From Turritopsis dohrnii (taxonomy: Eukaryota; Cnidaria; Hydrozoa; Anthoathecata; Oceaniidae): a DNA stretch of 64,000 nt. The position numbers and the translations under genes are program-made. Location of the stretch: NCBI GenBank assembly GCA_027922465.2, contig BQMF02000010.1, positions 682,001 through 746,000 on the forward strand, read 5' to 3'. Below the pieces are notes generated by a model. The model saw only the letters and a list, made by a program, of their open reading frames with translations, was not told the origin of the DNA and did not search any database. Below are positions 22,367 through 33,277 of the stretch, piece by piece; positions within the stretch are counted from its first letter, which is position 1, and the number at the start of each line of letters is the position of its first letter.

Positions 22367-24047
22367 CTATTGCTGGTAATCTTCATTCAGTCTACGTCCA
22401 ATAAGCCATCTGCGAATTTCACTGGTGCCAGCACCTATCTCATACAATTTTGCATCTCTTAAAAATCTCCCCATGGGATAATCATTAATGTATCCATTAC
22501 CACCAAGGCATTGGATGCCATCCAGAGCTACCTGAGTTGCTTTTTCTGCTGAGTATAAAATACAACCTGCACAATCTTTGCTAACTAGATTTCCTTGATC
22601 TAATGACTTAGCCACAGAGTAAACATAAGAACGGCAAGCAGATAATTCCACGTACATATCCGCCATTTTCCCTTGCATCAATTGAAAATGTCCAATCGGT
22701 TTATCAAATTGCTTCCGCATATGAACATAAGGAAACGCATGGTCTATAACAGCTTGCATTATGCCAAGCGGACCACCGGACAAGACTAACCGTTCAATGT
22801 CAAGTCCACTAAATAACACATAAACACCTTTATTCAATCCACCCATTACATTTTTCATAGGAACTTTACAATCCTCAAAAACCAACTCGCCTGTATTAGA
22901 ACCCCGCATTCCCAATTTATCAAGTTTCGGCATAGTTGAGAAACCTTCCATTCCACGCTCTATCAAAAATGTTGTTATTCCATGCTCTGGTTTAGCATTG
23001 GGGTCAGTTTTTGCATAAACCACTAGTGTTTCTGCATCTGGGCCATTGGTGATCCAGAACTTATTCCCGTTCAATACAAAATAGTCTCCCTTCTTTTCAG
23101 CCTGAATTCTCATGGAGACAACATCTGATCCGGAATCAGCTTCACTCATTGCTAATGCACCGATATGTTCACCACTTATCAGTTTTGGCAAATACTTTGC
23201 TTTTTGTTCTTCATTACCATTTCTGGCTATTTGATTGATACAAAGATTAGAGTGAGCACCATAACTCAAACCAATGCCACCAGCTGCACGACTCAACTCT
23301 TCCATGGCTATGACATGCTCTAGGTAGCCTAAACCTAAACCACCGTCTGCTTCAGGAACTGTTACACCGTGCAGACCCATATCACCAGCTTTCTTCCAAA
23401 ACGATCTAAAAGAAACAAGAGTCAACAAGTACATGTAATAAGAACAATTTTTATAAGAACATTAACCTCACAATTGAACAAAAAATAAGAGCAATCTGCT
23501 GAGCCTCAAATCATTGGTCCAAAAATTAACAACACAACAGAATGAGCCTAAATTTTCTTGTGAAGTTAGAACAATTCATCATGTGAATTCTCTCACAAGC
23601 TACTGTTAACTGGTTGAGAAGTACATTGTTTTTTCACCTTTTATAATAAATTCAACCCCATCACATCAGCATCACCCTGGCTGCCCCCTCCTTCTTTTGA
23701 TAAACAATCAGTGAAAATTTGAATATCTTCCATTCTCCTATTATAACAGATTAACCAACCAACAAAAGCAGTCTAACTTGGCAGATGAAAGAAACCTCCA
23801 TATTTGTAGAAAAAAAATTATACCTTAAGTCTTCCCAACCATTATCTTTATCAATTTTGTCAGCATATGGAGCCAGCTCTTTCTGGCAGAACTCATAGAC
23901 TGTTTCACGAAATTGTATCTGATCATTATTTAAGCCAAATAATTTATCATCTACCCCAGCACTAAAGGATTTTAAGCCTGTACTAAAGTGTCGCTGAAGG
24001 CAGGCACGAACAGAGCTCCTGATAAAAAAACTCATATTCAACGCCAT
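22367..24047 (-). CDS. IVD: Isovaleryl-CoA dehydrogenase, mitochondrial
   Basis: Exons 23824-24047 and 22367-23405 join in phase (AG|A) to encode about 420 residues, close to the ~423 of mammalian IVD. The enzyme is the FAD flavoprotein of leucine catabolism that oxidises isovaleryl-CoA to 3-methylcrotonyl-CoA in the mitochondrial matrix and passes electrons to ETF. The N-terminus ([20 protein letters not shown]) is a basic amphipathic presequence. Acyl-CoA dehydrogenase signatures are intact: [31 protein letters not shown] and [29 protein letters not shown] keeps the glutamate that is the IVD-specific catalytic base, while the usual ACAD base position near the C-terminus is glycine/alanine, which separates IVD from other family members. 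A longer start at 24107 is open but lies inside a repeated GAACTTGGGA block, so I prefer 24047. There is only one intron. Confidence 0.95.
23406..23823 (-). other. IVD intron
   Basis: GT-AG intron of 418 bp: donor GTATAAT after GACTTAAG, acceptor TTTCTTTTAG before ATCGTTTTGG. It is the only intron interrupting the coding sequence. Confidence 0.9.
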
Positions 24048-24074
24048 GTTGTTTGTTCTTTGGCAGAGTGTTGT

Positions 24075-24196
24075 TGTGTGGGTGTTGCGTCCCAAGTTCA
24101 AATACATCCCAAGTTGAACTTGGGATGGCTTTTCTATCCCAAGTTAGATTTGCGCCATGAACTTGGGACGCGAGAGTTTGAACTTGGGACGCACAA
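24075..24196. repeat. GAACTTGGGA motif cluster at the IVD start
   Basis: Six copies of (G)AACTTGGGA(T/C) or its complement in about 120 bp, including the palindrome-like TCCCAAGTTGAACTTGGGA, end within about 30 bp upstream of the IVD ATG. Similar clusters lie at 28.33-29.78 kb and 29.90-30.00 kb. Confidence 0.8.
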
Positions 24197-25612
24197 AAAG
24201 ATGTAGGCAGGACAAACATTTCTGACTTTTGCTTTTACTTTATTTTACTAAATACATAGATGGGTATAGATGCACTTAGCATATAAATCTTATAGTAGGT
24301 AAATCAGCATGACTGGTGCAGCATAGATGGCTTCATGATGATGGGAAAATATTGCCCTTTATGTAATGATGTGATGTATATATTTTTAGCCAGACTGGAA
24401 ATGGTTCCTCAAGTGGAATTTTTCTGAACTGTGTGAGGAGTTACCTAGCTTTTCTTTGAGTCGTTCCAAAAATGAACCAAGTTGTAGTACAATGCATACA
24501 GGGGACTCTATAAATTATATTTAGGTTGTGTATTCTAACAGATGATAGACATGCATTTATAGTTGTGGAACATTATTTGTAATACTGTAAATACATGAAA
24601 GTTCAGTTATTGCATTTATTGAGTTTCAAGGTCAACCTTCGAGTTTATGAAAAGCTAAAGGTACAGTAAATGCTCAACATTTTACAAGTCACTTTTGTAA
24701 ATATTTCAGTAATTGATCGATTCAGCGTCATAAAAATAGAAGACTTCATTTTACACGCCCAATTAGTTTCAGAATTATGGTCACCCCCTTAACTTTTCTT
24801 TTTCTCTTCTTAATTTTAATTTTTTACTTTCTTCTTCACAAATCTTTAATAATTTAATGAACATTATATAAATCATAAATCTGATTTTGTCATAAGACAT
24901 ATGCATAACTGGAGGCACTTTTTAAGGCATTTTCCTTTATTTCTCAGTATTTTATTAGTCATTTTCAGTTTGTTTATATACACGTTCCGTGTGTTTGTTT
25001 TCATTTTGGTCTTTATTTTTCATGTTTTTCAGTGTTTTTTTCATTTCTTTGGGTTTTAATGCCAATTTCTGTGTCATTTTGTTCTGTAGTATATGTCATA
25101 TCTTGGTCTGTATTTTATTTTTATTAATTTATCAATTTCGGTCAGTATTTTCTAGGTCTGTATTTTATATATATAACTTTCTGATTTCTCACTATTAATT
25201 TTATCCACTTTCACTTTTCTATCATCAATTCAAAAGAGTGGTCATGGAATACATCTATCATTAACATCTTTGTCTTTTCATACTCAGGCAAGCTGGTATA
25301 TTTTCTTTATGTTTATGTTTATCTTCCTTTCACTTTGCTTTGTTCACTCTTTATATACTTATATTCAATAGTTGTATACTTATATTCAATAGTTGTATAC
25401 TTATATTCTAGTTTAAGCTGTGTCAAATTTTTCAGATAGTTTATTTTATTCAAATTTCAGTTTGAACATGTTATTCGTTACAAACACTACAACATTGGTC
25501 CTCCGTGACTTTTGACCCCACAGCACCCTGAGGCTGACCACTGTATTTGTTTATACATTGCTTCTGGATAGTCATTGAAATTAACTTGTGTTCTTCTATT
25601 AAGCATTTTAAA
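24197..25612. other. AT-rich intergenic region
   Basis: No gene recognised. A short tandem of a 21-22-bp unit (CTTATATTCAATAGTTGTATA) lies at about 25358-25420. The hydrophobic plus-strand ORF at 24989-25198 is a by-product of T-rich DNA. Confidence 0.4.
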
Positions 25613-26472
25613 TTTTTTTTTGGGTCATTTTTTGGTCATTTGATCGGTTACTGGATATGCAAGAATGATCATATCCTTTTGAGGTATCCATGTATGCATG
25701 GTTTGGTTTATGAAACTTAGTCATTTCGACCCATTCACATGTATGATTTCCAATTTGTCCATGGATGGTTTCATTGTCGGCAGCATGAAGAAAGAAGAAC
25801 GACGGTTCAATCTGAGAAAAAACATAATTTGGCAAACTAAACCACATTGTTGTTATTTTATGTCTCTTCCCGCCCCAACCGCGTTTTTATAGGAACGTTT
25901 TTTTTTTTTGGGTCATTTTTTGGTCATTTGATCGGTTACTGGATATGCAAGAATGATCATATCCTTTTGAGGTATCCATGTATGCATGGTTTGGTTTATG
26001 AAACTTAGTCATTTCGACCCATTCACATGTATGATTTCCAATTTGTCCATGGATGGTTTCATTGTCGGCAGCATGAAGAAAGAAGAACGACGGTTCAATC
26101 TGAGAAAAAACATAATTTGGCAAACTAAACCACATTGTTGTTATTTTATGTCTCTTCCCGCCCCAACCGCGTTTTTATAGGAACGTTTTTTTTTTTTGGG
26201 TCATTTTTTGGTCATTTGATCGGTTACTGGATATGCAAGAATGATCATATCCTTTTGAGGTATCCATGTATGCATGGTTTGGTTTATGAAACTTAGTCAT
26301 TTCGACCCATTCACATGTATGATTTCCAATTTGTCCATGGATGGTTTCATTGTCGGCAGCATGAAGAAAGAAGAACGACGGTTCAATCTGAGAAAAAACA
26401 TAATTTGGCAAACTAAACCACATTGTTGTTATTTTATGTCTCTTCCCGCCCCAACCGCGTTTTTATAGGAAC
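25613..26472. repeat. Three identical 288-bp tandem repeats
   Basis: The unit (T-run, GGGTCATTTTTTGGTCATTT, ... CCAACCGCGTTTTTATAGGAAC) starts near 25613, 25901 and 26189. I find no differences between copies apart from the length of the T-run, so the duplication is recent or homogenised. On the minus strand each unit has an excellent acceptor (TTTTTTCTCAG) followed by about 66 open codons starting IEPSFFFLHAADNETIHGQI and containing GNHTCEWVEMTKFHKPNHAY. The unit length is a multiple of three. I do not recognise the peptide. It could be a tandemly duplicated exon or a satellite derived from a coding fragment. Confidence 0.85.
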
Positions 26473-26689
26473 AACTTATGATGATTGGTTGATTATAGCA
26501 CTTATCGCGTCCTTTTTTATGCTCCCAATATCTTCGAAAAGCTCCCTTTCTTTTCGGGCCTTCGCCCCGACCCCAGTTCACCACCCCCCAACAACAACCT
26601 GGCTGACATTTAAAAAATTAATATTTTTCGCTTCCAGACTTATTGTTTAAAATCCTGGATCCGCCCCTAAAGTGGATAAAAATCATTCA

Positions 26690-27430
26690 CATATGTTTAC
26701 TAATATCCTCCACCCTCTCCAGTTTGTCAACGGCAAATTTCAAGTTTCTGGTACGTTTTTGTCAGGAGGTCGAACATTTCGGCGAGCTCGAATTGGGGGA
26801 GGATGGGAAGTTTCTATAACCCGGGATACAGGAGTGTCCTCCATCTTTGTGGTGACAGGAAGAACTTCAACAAACGAAAGGTGTGGTGGCGATGAATGGG
26901 GTGAGCGGTGATCCTAAATAGATAGCGGTTGCTAAAGATAAAAATTGGACGGGATCGGATTCTCCAACAGGGACGTCTGACTGTGGATGTGATACTGGTA
27001 CAGTTCTGGTAGGTGGTGTATCTGAAAATGGTGAACTGATCTTAAAAGGTGGTGAAGTCACTACAAGAGGTGGCGGAGTCGAGGATGTTCTGTTCTCAGG
27101 GTGTCAAGTTTCGTCTGCACTTGAGGAGTGATGTTTGGAACAGCTGGAACAAAGCGTCGGGGTGGAGATATCGTCTATTACGTTTAACCATCAATAGTTT
27201 AGTTGTCATGACTGTTTGATTCTACTACTGTGCCAGATCGATCCCATCGCTGAAGACAATGCCCCGTTTGGTTCTGGATGTAACAACGATCCCCAATGCT
27301 GAGGGGGCAGCAATGTTTTGGAATGCCGGTTTATGTGTTTTAGCAGACTGGTGGAAGCAGTCCTAGTGGAGGACATCCTATGACTGACCCCCAGCGACAC
27401 AAGAAGGCAGTCTGCATCAGATGCAAATTA
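26690..27430 (-). pseudogene. Ty3/Gypsy-type integrase C-terminus relic
   Basis: In the minus strand near 27215-27315 one frame reads PLSIGDRCYIQNQTGHCLQR followed by WDRSGTVVES. This is the hallmark of integrase C-terminal regions in many invertebrate Gypsy elements (GD-x-V-x-I-Q-N-x-x-G-x-x-P-x-x-W-x-x-x-G). Downstream frames give a proline-rich tail (SPPFKISSPFSDTPPTRTVP) and RARRNVRPPDKNVP, a common tail motif of such polyproteins. Stops and shifts interrupt it throughout, and no reverse transcriptase or LTR was found. Confidence 0.6.
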
Positions 27431-28019
27431 AGGACCTCCGTCACTCGAAACATGATGTTTGGTTATTATCGCACGTATAGCAGTATGATATATAGTGCTC
27501 CCATATAAGCTCTCCCGTTCAATTGATATTAATTATTGTTGTGTTGCGAAAAGTTCTTGTTGCAGTGATTACAAGCGACCATAACCTTTAGTTATCCGAA
27601 ACATCCTATTAAATTAACTCTAATTTTCTATTGTCTATTACGTAATTATTCAATTATTTGTCAAATATTTTCACAAATTTTGGTCCTAAAAAAGTTGGCC
27701 TTATTTATGGCGTTATTTCTTATTTCTTATATTTATTGTTTCCCAAATTTTGTATAACAAAAAGGAACAATGGGAAGAAGGAACAAGCCGTTTATATAAA
27801 CGATAGCCATAAACATCGATAATTATCGGCAGCTTGAGAGAGAGGACAGTAAGAGATTTCACAAGTGTTTGTATTCTAGTTAACTGGCATGGGCTAAAGA
27901 CACAATAAGAACACACATTTAGCCGAACTGAGGAAGATCCAGGATATCACTCACCTAAACTGGTATGCTGTCAACAGACTAACTATAAACCTAATGAGAG
28001 TAAAATGCATAACTAATCG

Positions 28020-28184
28020 TCAACCAGGACCATCGGGCATTGTCAACAAGGAATTAGCCCAGTAATGTCCCCATGTCACCACTGCCGCAGCAATGGCAAA
28101 CAACCCTCGGATATCAATGCACATCTTAACATAATCCAAACAACGTAATTTCTGCGGAATTTCATTATATCCATCATCAATTTT
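28020..28184 (-). CDS. Short unassigned ORF with a hydrophobic core
   Basis: Fifty-four open codons on the minus strand without an ATG at the start. The peptide includes LRCLDYVKMCIDIRGLFAIA and VVTWGHYWANSLLTMPDGPG, with realistic amino-acid composition and a possible membrane or buried helix. No good splice acceptor precedes it. It could be a transposon fragment or an exon. I do not recognise it. Confidence 0.25.
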   Translation of the reverse strand, partial: KIDDGYNEIPQKLRCLDYVKMCIDIRGLFAIAAAVVTWGHYWANSLLTMPDGPG

Positions 28185-28330
28185 TCAACTTGGTTTGGTA
28201 AATGTCCTATCCTAAGTTCGTCACACGACTTATATCAGATATGTTTTTTCGAAATTTGCGAGAAAGCGCATGTTGTAGAACAAAATGTGCTCTTAGTACA
28301 CCTGCAACAACTTTGTGAATCCCCGAAATT

Positions 28331-29880
28331 GAACTTGGGACGATCGCTTTAACTATCCCAAGTTCAAATTCAGCAATTTTTTCAAATACTCGATTCTAGT
28401 TTAAAAGTGAAGACCATAATAGAAATGACCTTTTAGAGTCATTTTTTCCAAAATTCAATTGAACTACCCATCGACTTTTGAACTTGGGATGGTCTCGTTA
28501 CCTATCCCAAGTTCAAATTTCAGTGTCAGCAATTTTTTCAAATACCCGATTCTAGTTTCAAAGTGAAGACCATAATAGAAATGACCTTTTAGAGTCATTT
28601 TTTCCAAAATTCAATTGAACTACCCATCGACTTTTGAACTTGGGATGGTCTCGTTACCTATCCCAAGTTCAAATTTCAGTGTCAGCAATTTTTTCAAATA
28701 CCCGATTCTAGTTTAAAAGTGAAGACCATGATAGAAATGACCTTTTAGAGTCATTTTTTCCAAAATTCAATTGAACTACCCATCGACTTTTGAACCTGGG
28801 ATGGTCTCGTTACCTATCCCAAGTTCAAATTTCAGTGTCAGCAATTTTTTCAAATACCCGATTCTAGTTTCAAAGTGAAGACCATAATAGAAATGACCTT
28901 TTAGAGTCATTTTTTCCAAAATTCAATTGAACTACCCATCGACTTTTGAACTTGGGATGGTCTCGTTACCTATCCCAAGTTCAAATTTCAGTGTCAGCAA
29001 TTTTTTCAAATACCCGATTCTAGTTTCAAAGTGAAGACCATAATAGAAATGACCTTTTAGAGTCATTTTTTCCAAAATTCAATTGAACTACCCATCGACT
29101 TTTGAACTTGGGATGGTCTCGTTACCTATCCCAAGTTCAAATTTCAGTGTCAGCAATTTTTTCAAATACCCGATTCTAGTTTAAAAGTGAAGACCATGAT
29201 AGAAATGACCTTTTAGAGTCATTTTTTCCAAAATTCAATTGAACTACCCATCGACTTTTGAACTTGGGATGGTCTCGTTACCTATCCCAAGTTCAAATTT
29301 CAGTGTCAGCAATTTTTTCAAATACCCGATTCTAGTTTCAAAGTGAAGACCATAATAGAAATGACCTTTTAGAGTCATTTTTTCCAAAATTCAATTGAAC
29401 TACCCATCGACTTTTGAACTTGGGATGGTCTCGTTACCTATCCCAAGTTCAAATTTCAGTGTCAGCAATTTTTTCAAATACCCGATTCTAGTTTCAAAGT
29501 GAAGACCATAATAGAAATGACCTTTTAGAGTCATTTTTTCCAAAATTCAATTGAACTACCCATCGACTTTTGAACTTGGGATGGTCTCGTTACCTATCCC
29601 AAGTTCAAATTTCAGTGTCAGCAATTTTTTCAAATACCCGATTCTAGTTTCAAAGTGAAGACCATAATAGAAATGACCTTTTAGAGTCATTTTTTCCAAA
29701 ATTCAATTGAACTACCCATCGACTTTTGAACTTGGGATAGTCTCGTTACCTATCCCAAGTTCAAATTTCAGTGTCAGCAAACTTTCCGAATACTTGATTT
29801 TAGTTTAAAAGTGAAGATCATTAGTGAAATGACCTTTTAAGGGTCATTTCCTCGAAAATTTGAAACTATTTCCCCTTGAT
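28331..29880. repeat. 156-bp satellite array with hairpin units
   Basis: Junction words (CGACTTTTGAACTTGGGAT) occur at 28472, 28628, 28784, 28940, 29096, 29252, 29408, 29564 and 29720, an exact 156-bp period. Each unit contains GAACTTGGGAT, a 13-nt loop, and ATCCCAAGTTC, a perfect 11-bp inverted repeat. Units differ at a few sites: AGTTTAAAAG with CCATGATAG versus AGTTTCAAAG with CCATAATAG. The variant order suggests a three-unit (468-bp) block was itself duplicated. The edges at about 28331-28470 and 29780-29880 are diverged. Confidence 0.95.
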
Positions 29881-29899
29881 TATATCCATCAGTTATAGC

Positions 29900-30000
29900 T
29901 AAATTTAACTTGGGATGGTTATCGCGGAACTTGGGATAGCATGAACTTGGGACGTCCCAAGTTGAACTTGGGACGCAAATCGAACTTGGGATGGAACATG
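29900..30000. repeat. GAACTTGGGA motif cluster upstream of SETD4
   Basis: Six motif copies, including GGGACGTCCCAAGTTGAACT, a nested palindrome. The cluster ends about 70 bp upstream of the SETD4 ATG, mirroring the cluster at the IVD start. Confidence 0.8.
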
Positions 30001-30064
30001 GGGAATTTCGTGACACAAATTCTACTTCGTGTCCAAGTTACTGGAATCTAAAACGTAATGGAAG

Positions 30065-33000
30065 ATGGAACGTGATCAAAACAAAATAAAATACAAACAC
30101 AAGCTCACCAACGAGTCATCAGGATTGTTAAGAAAATTGAATAAGAAAACATTGGAAAAATTAGTTGTTCCGTGGGCAGTCTCTAATGGACTGAAGATAC
30201 ATGGAGTTACCTCGTCAGCATTCCCAGAAACTGGACGAGGCCTAAAAACTACACGACATATTGCGAAAGGTGATACAGTGATTGCGATTCCACGAAGATT
30301 ACTTATAAACTTTGACACGATTTGGGCGAGTAATATTAAAGTCTTGCTTTTAAAAGATAGGAAGAAGTTGAATCCAAGATCGGCGTTTTCTTTGTTTTTG
30401 CTTGCTGAAAGGGAGAAGGGTAGAGAATCTTTTTATTATGATTACTTAAACTCGCTTCCTCCAAAATATAACACACCATCCTTTATACCTGATTATTTTG
30501 ACAAGTTCCTGCCAGAATTTATTTTAGAAGAAAAGAATAAACAATTGGAAAAAATAAACAAACAGGTTGTAAACATATCTGATTGCGTCTCTGATTCAGA
30601 GAAAGTGTTCAGTGAATATTCTGTTGTTGATATTTCATTTGAGAATGTGAGATGGGCTTGGAATGTTATTAATACCAGATCCGTTTACTTTGATAATCGA
30701 AAACTGAAATGCATTTCTGAAATCAATGTTATGGATGTAAATTATAGTCTTGCTCCGGTTCTTGACTTACTAAACCACAAAGATTCAGCAAATGTGAGTA
30801 TAGAATATTTTGATTTTATTATTATTGTTATATTATTGATGTTGTTAATGTGTTGATATTTCTTGACACAATCATAATATTGTTTAAAACTTTTTAGCGG
30901 CTTCTGCATAAGACTCAAGTTTACATGCATAAAATAAAATAAATCAATTATCACAATTTATGCCATAGTTACTCCAGCTTGTTTCTGTGTCTTTACTATT
31001 TTATGCTGACAGACTTATTAATAAAGAACAAACTGCTCAGTGAAACAAAAAATAAATGCACAGGAAACAAAAGTTTAGAAAATTGAACAATTTTTAATGG
31101 ACATAAAACTATATTTGTTGTTGTGATTTTTGTGTTGTATATTGTTTTGAATGTTAATTTATGACTTTGTCTCCTAAAAAATAGAGACCTAGAACTGAGC
31201 TGTAGTAAAAATGGCAATAACGTTCTTTGATAATTTTATAATTTGCCACTTTATATACAAAGTTCTCACAATATAAATCATTCTGAATTATTCGGACATT
31301 TGCATGTTAGCAACTTCTTTTTGAACGTTGTAATGTCATGTTTCCATGGTGAAAAATGATTTCTCAAAAATTCAAAAGCTGTTTCAAATAATAATAAAAA
31401 AACCCTGTGATTTTTTGTGTTTAGTTCTCCTTTAAGGTTAATTGTGGTGCTTGTGGTCTTATGTAATTTAAATATCACAAAATTAAATATTATAAACATG
31501 AGTATAGCAGAAATTTAACCATGTCTTAAATATTCAGGAATAAAACAATAATTTATATTATTTTAAAAATAACTGTTACTTTAGGTGAAAAATCTTTCGC
31601 GAACAGAAACTTTTGAGAATTTCGCGAATTTTAACCCAACTCGCGAAAGTTAAATTCTCGATAACTTTCAGTTTGGCTTATAATAGCGCCATTCACGAAA
31701 GATTTTGTTCACAAAAAATATCAAAACGTTTTAACGATGCTTTTTTCAAATGCAATTTTCTAATACCTTTCTAAGTGATAAAAATAACCTTCAACAAGTA
31801 GGCGGAAAGTAAATAGCATTATTACAAGATGTAGACTTTGGTTCCACTGCGGACCTTTTTTGCTAAGGTTTCATTTCAGTGATTTTTTTTATTTTTACTT
31901 ATTCTTGAATCATTTGTCGTCATGAGAATAAAATCAGTATTAGCATGGATGTTTGTCACAAAGCATCCTACTATTTCTTCGTTCTTTGGTTCCGTAGATT
32001 TTCTTTAACAAGCTTGAAATACTTTTATCCGCAGTCTCAGTGTATTTTAAAGTCGTAGCCGTTTTAACATTAACTTAGCAAAAGGTGAAGCCTGTAATGT
32101 TTCAAGGTTTCTACGACGAAGAAAATATCTTGCAATGCCAGATATTTCTCAGGTAAATGGCCTACAAATCTATGTCTGTAGTTCTCAAACTTGAACGTAA
32201 AAAACAGTAAAAATGGTCTCATTTTACTATTTGTGACGTGTATTTGTAAAGTTTCTCTCCACATTTTAATTCGATTTTGGTCATTCGGAAAAGATTTTGC
32301 TCACAAAAATTTCTAAAATTATCGTTTTGCGAAAGTTTATGTAATTGAACATTTTCAGTAAATCTTTGCGAAATGCAAAAAATTTCGCGAATGTTTCTAT
32401 TCGCGGAAGTTTCTGTTCACGAAAGTTTCTGTATATATCTAAAGTAGATAATGTTTTTTCCCGTTGTTAATGTTTGTATATAAAGTGTATGTAATATAGT
32501 TTATTATTTCAACGATAGATTGTAGCAGATTTCAATTTAATGACCAATTGTTATGAAATCCGAACGTTCGATACATATGAACCTGGAGACCAGATATTCA
32601 TCAACTATGGGGCACACTGCAACAGAACTTTGCTTAATGAATATGGTTTCATTCTTCGTAAAAATGAAAACACACACATTTCATTCCCACTTCAATTAAT
32701 AAAGAAATATTTCTGTTGCGATTATTCAGATATAGAGATGGATAAACATTTTCAGCTTTTAAAAATGATAGGAGTGGATGTTTGTGATGTTGGGTGTAAT
32801 GCTACAGAATTTGAATGGAATTTCATTGTCGCTGCCCATGTCCTTGTCTCCAATTCACGAATGATTACAAAGAATATATATTCCAATGCAGGTATATTGA
32901 AACCATGCATTGGACAATGCAAAATTTTTCGAGGTTGTCAAAATTTAGTTAACGCCATGTTGACACAACATAGCATGCACCTGGTTTCTATGAACGACAG

Positions 33001-33277
33001 TGGCTGTGAATCCGTCGATATAATATGTGATTTACTTCAATCCGAAATAAGAATCCTAGAAGACGTTAAGAATGGAATTACGCAAAATTGTTCATGTAAG
33101 TTTATTTCATTACCTTATTATTATTATTATTCATTATAATGTTTCTATACAACCGCAGACACAAGCAACATAGGGTTAAGAAAGGATGTATTTTTTGCTT
33201 TTTATACTCCAATGTTTCTTGATTATATTATCTGTTCTTACGGAGAACTGTTGCACTTCATTAATGTACCCTTTTAA
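30065..33277 (+). CDS. SETD4: SETD4-like SET-domain lysine methyltransferase
   Basis: Three exons, 30065-30793, 32519-33095 and 33159-33277, join in phase (0, then T|AC) to encode 474 residues; human SETD4 has about 440. Donors are GTGAGT and GTAAGT; acceptors are GATAG and ACCGCAG. The protein has the split SET plan of the SETD3/SETD4/RuBisCO-methyltransferase group. The first SET block is GRGLKTTRHIAKGDTVIAIP. An inserted helical region follows. The second block is YSLAPVLDLLNHKDSAN (the NH motif of the S-adenosylmethionine site) with YEPGDQIFINYGAHCNRTLL and YGF. A C-terminal substrate-binding-like region follows. SETD4 is a cytosolic/nuclear lysine methyltransferase linked to quiescence of stem-like cells in some animals, and its substrates here are unknown. 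The third exon overlaps the GPCR coding end on the other strand. Confidence 0.88.
31575..32442. mobile_element. TTCGCGAA-type TIR element in SETD4 intron 1
   Basis: The left end (CTTTCGCGAACAGAAACTTT) is mirrored on the right by GTTCACGAAAGTTTCTGTAT with nested GTTTCT / AGAAAC words. TTTCGCGAA and its complement recur near both ends and the middle is unrelated AT-rich DNA. It accounts for about half of the 1.7-kb intron. Confidence 0.55.

Noticed and set aside
24048..24107. N-terminal extension of IVD to 24107
   Set aside because: These codons lie in the GAACTTGGGA repeat block; the downstream ATG at 24047 opens a typical mitochondrial presequence.
24989..25198. Hydrophobic 69-codon plus ORF resembling a membrane protein
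   Set aside because: The frame is driven by T-rich DNA (Phe/Leu/Ile/Ser codons) with no charged loops, start context or splice support.
28331..29880. CRISPR-like array
   Set aside because: Repeats are contiguous 156-bp units without unique spacers, in a eukaryotic genome; this is a satellite.
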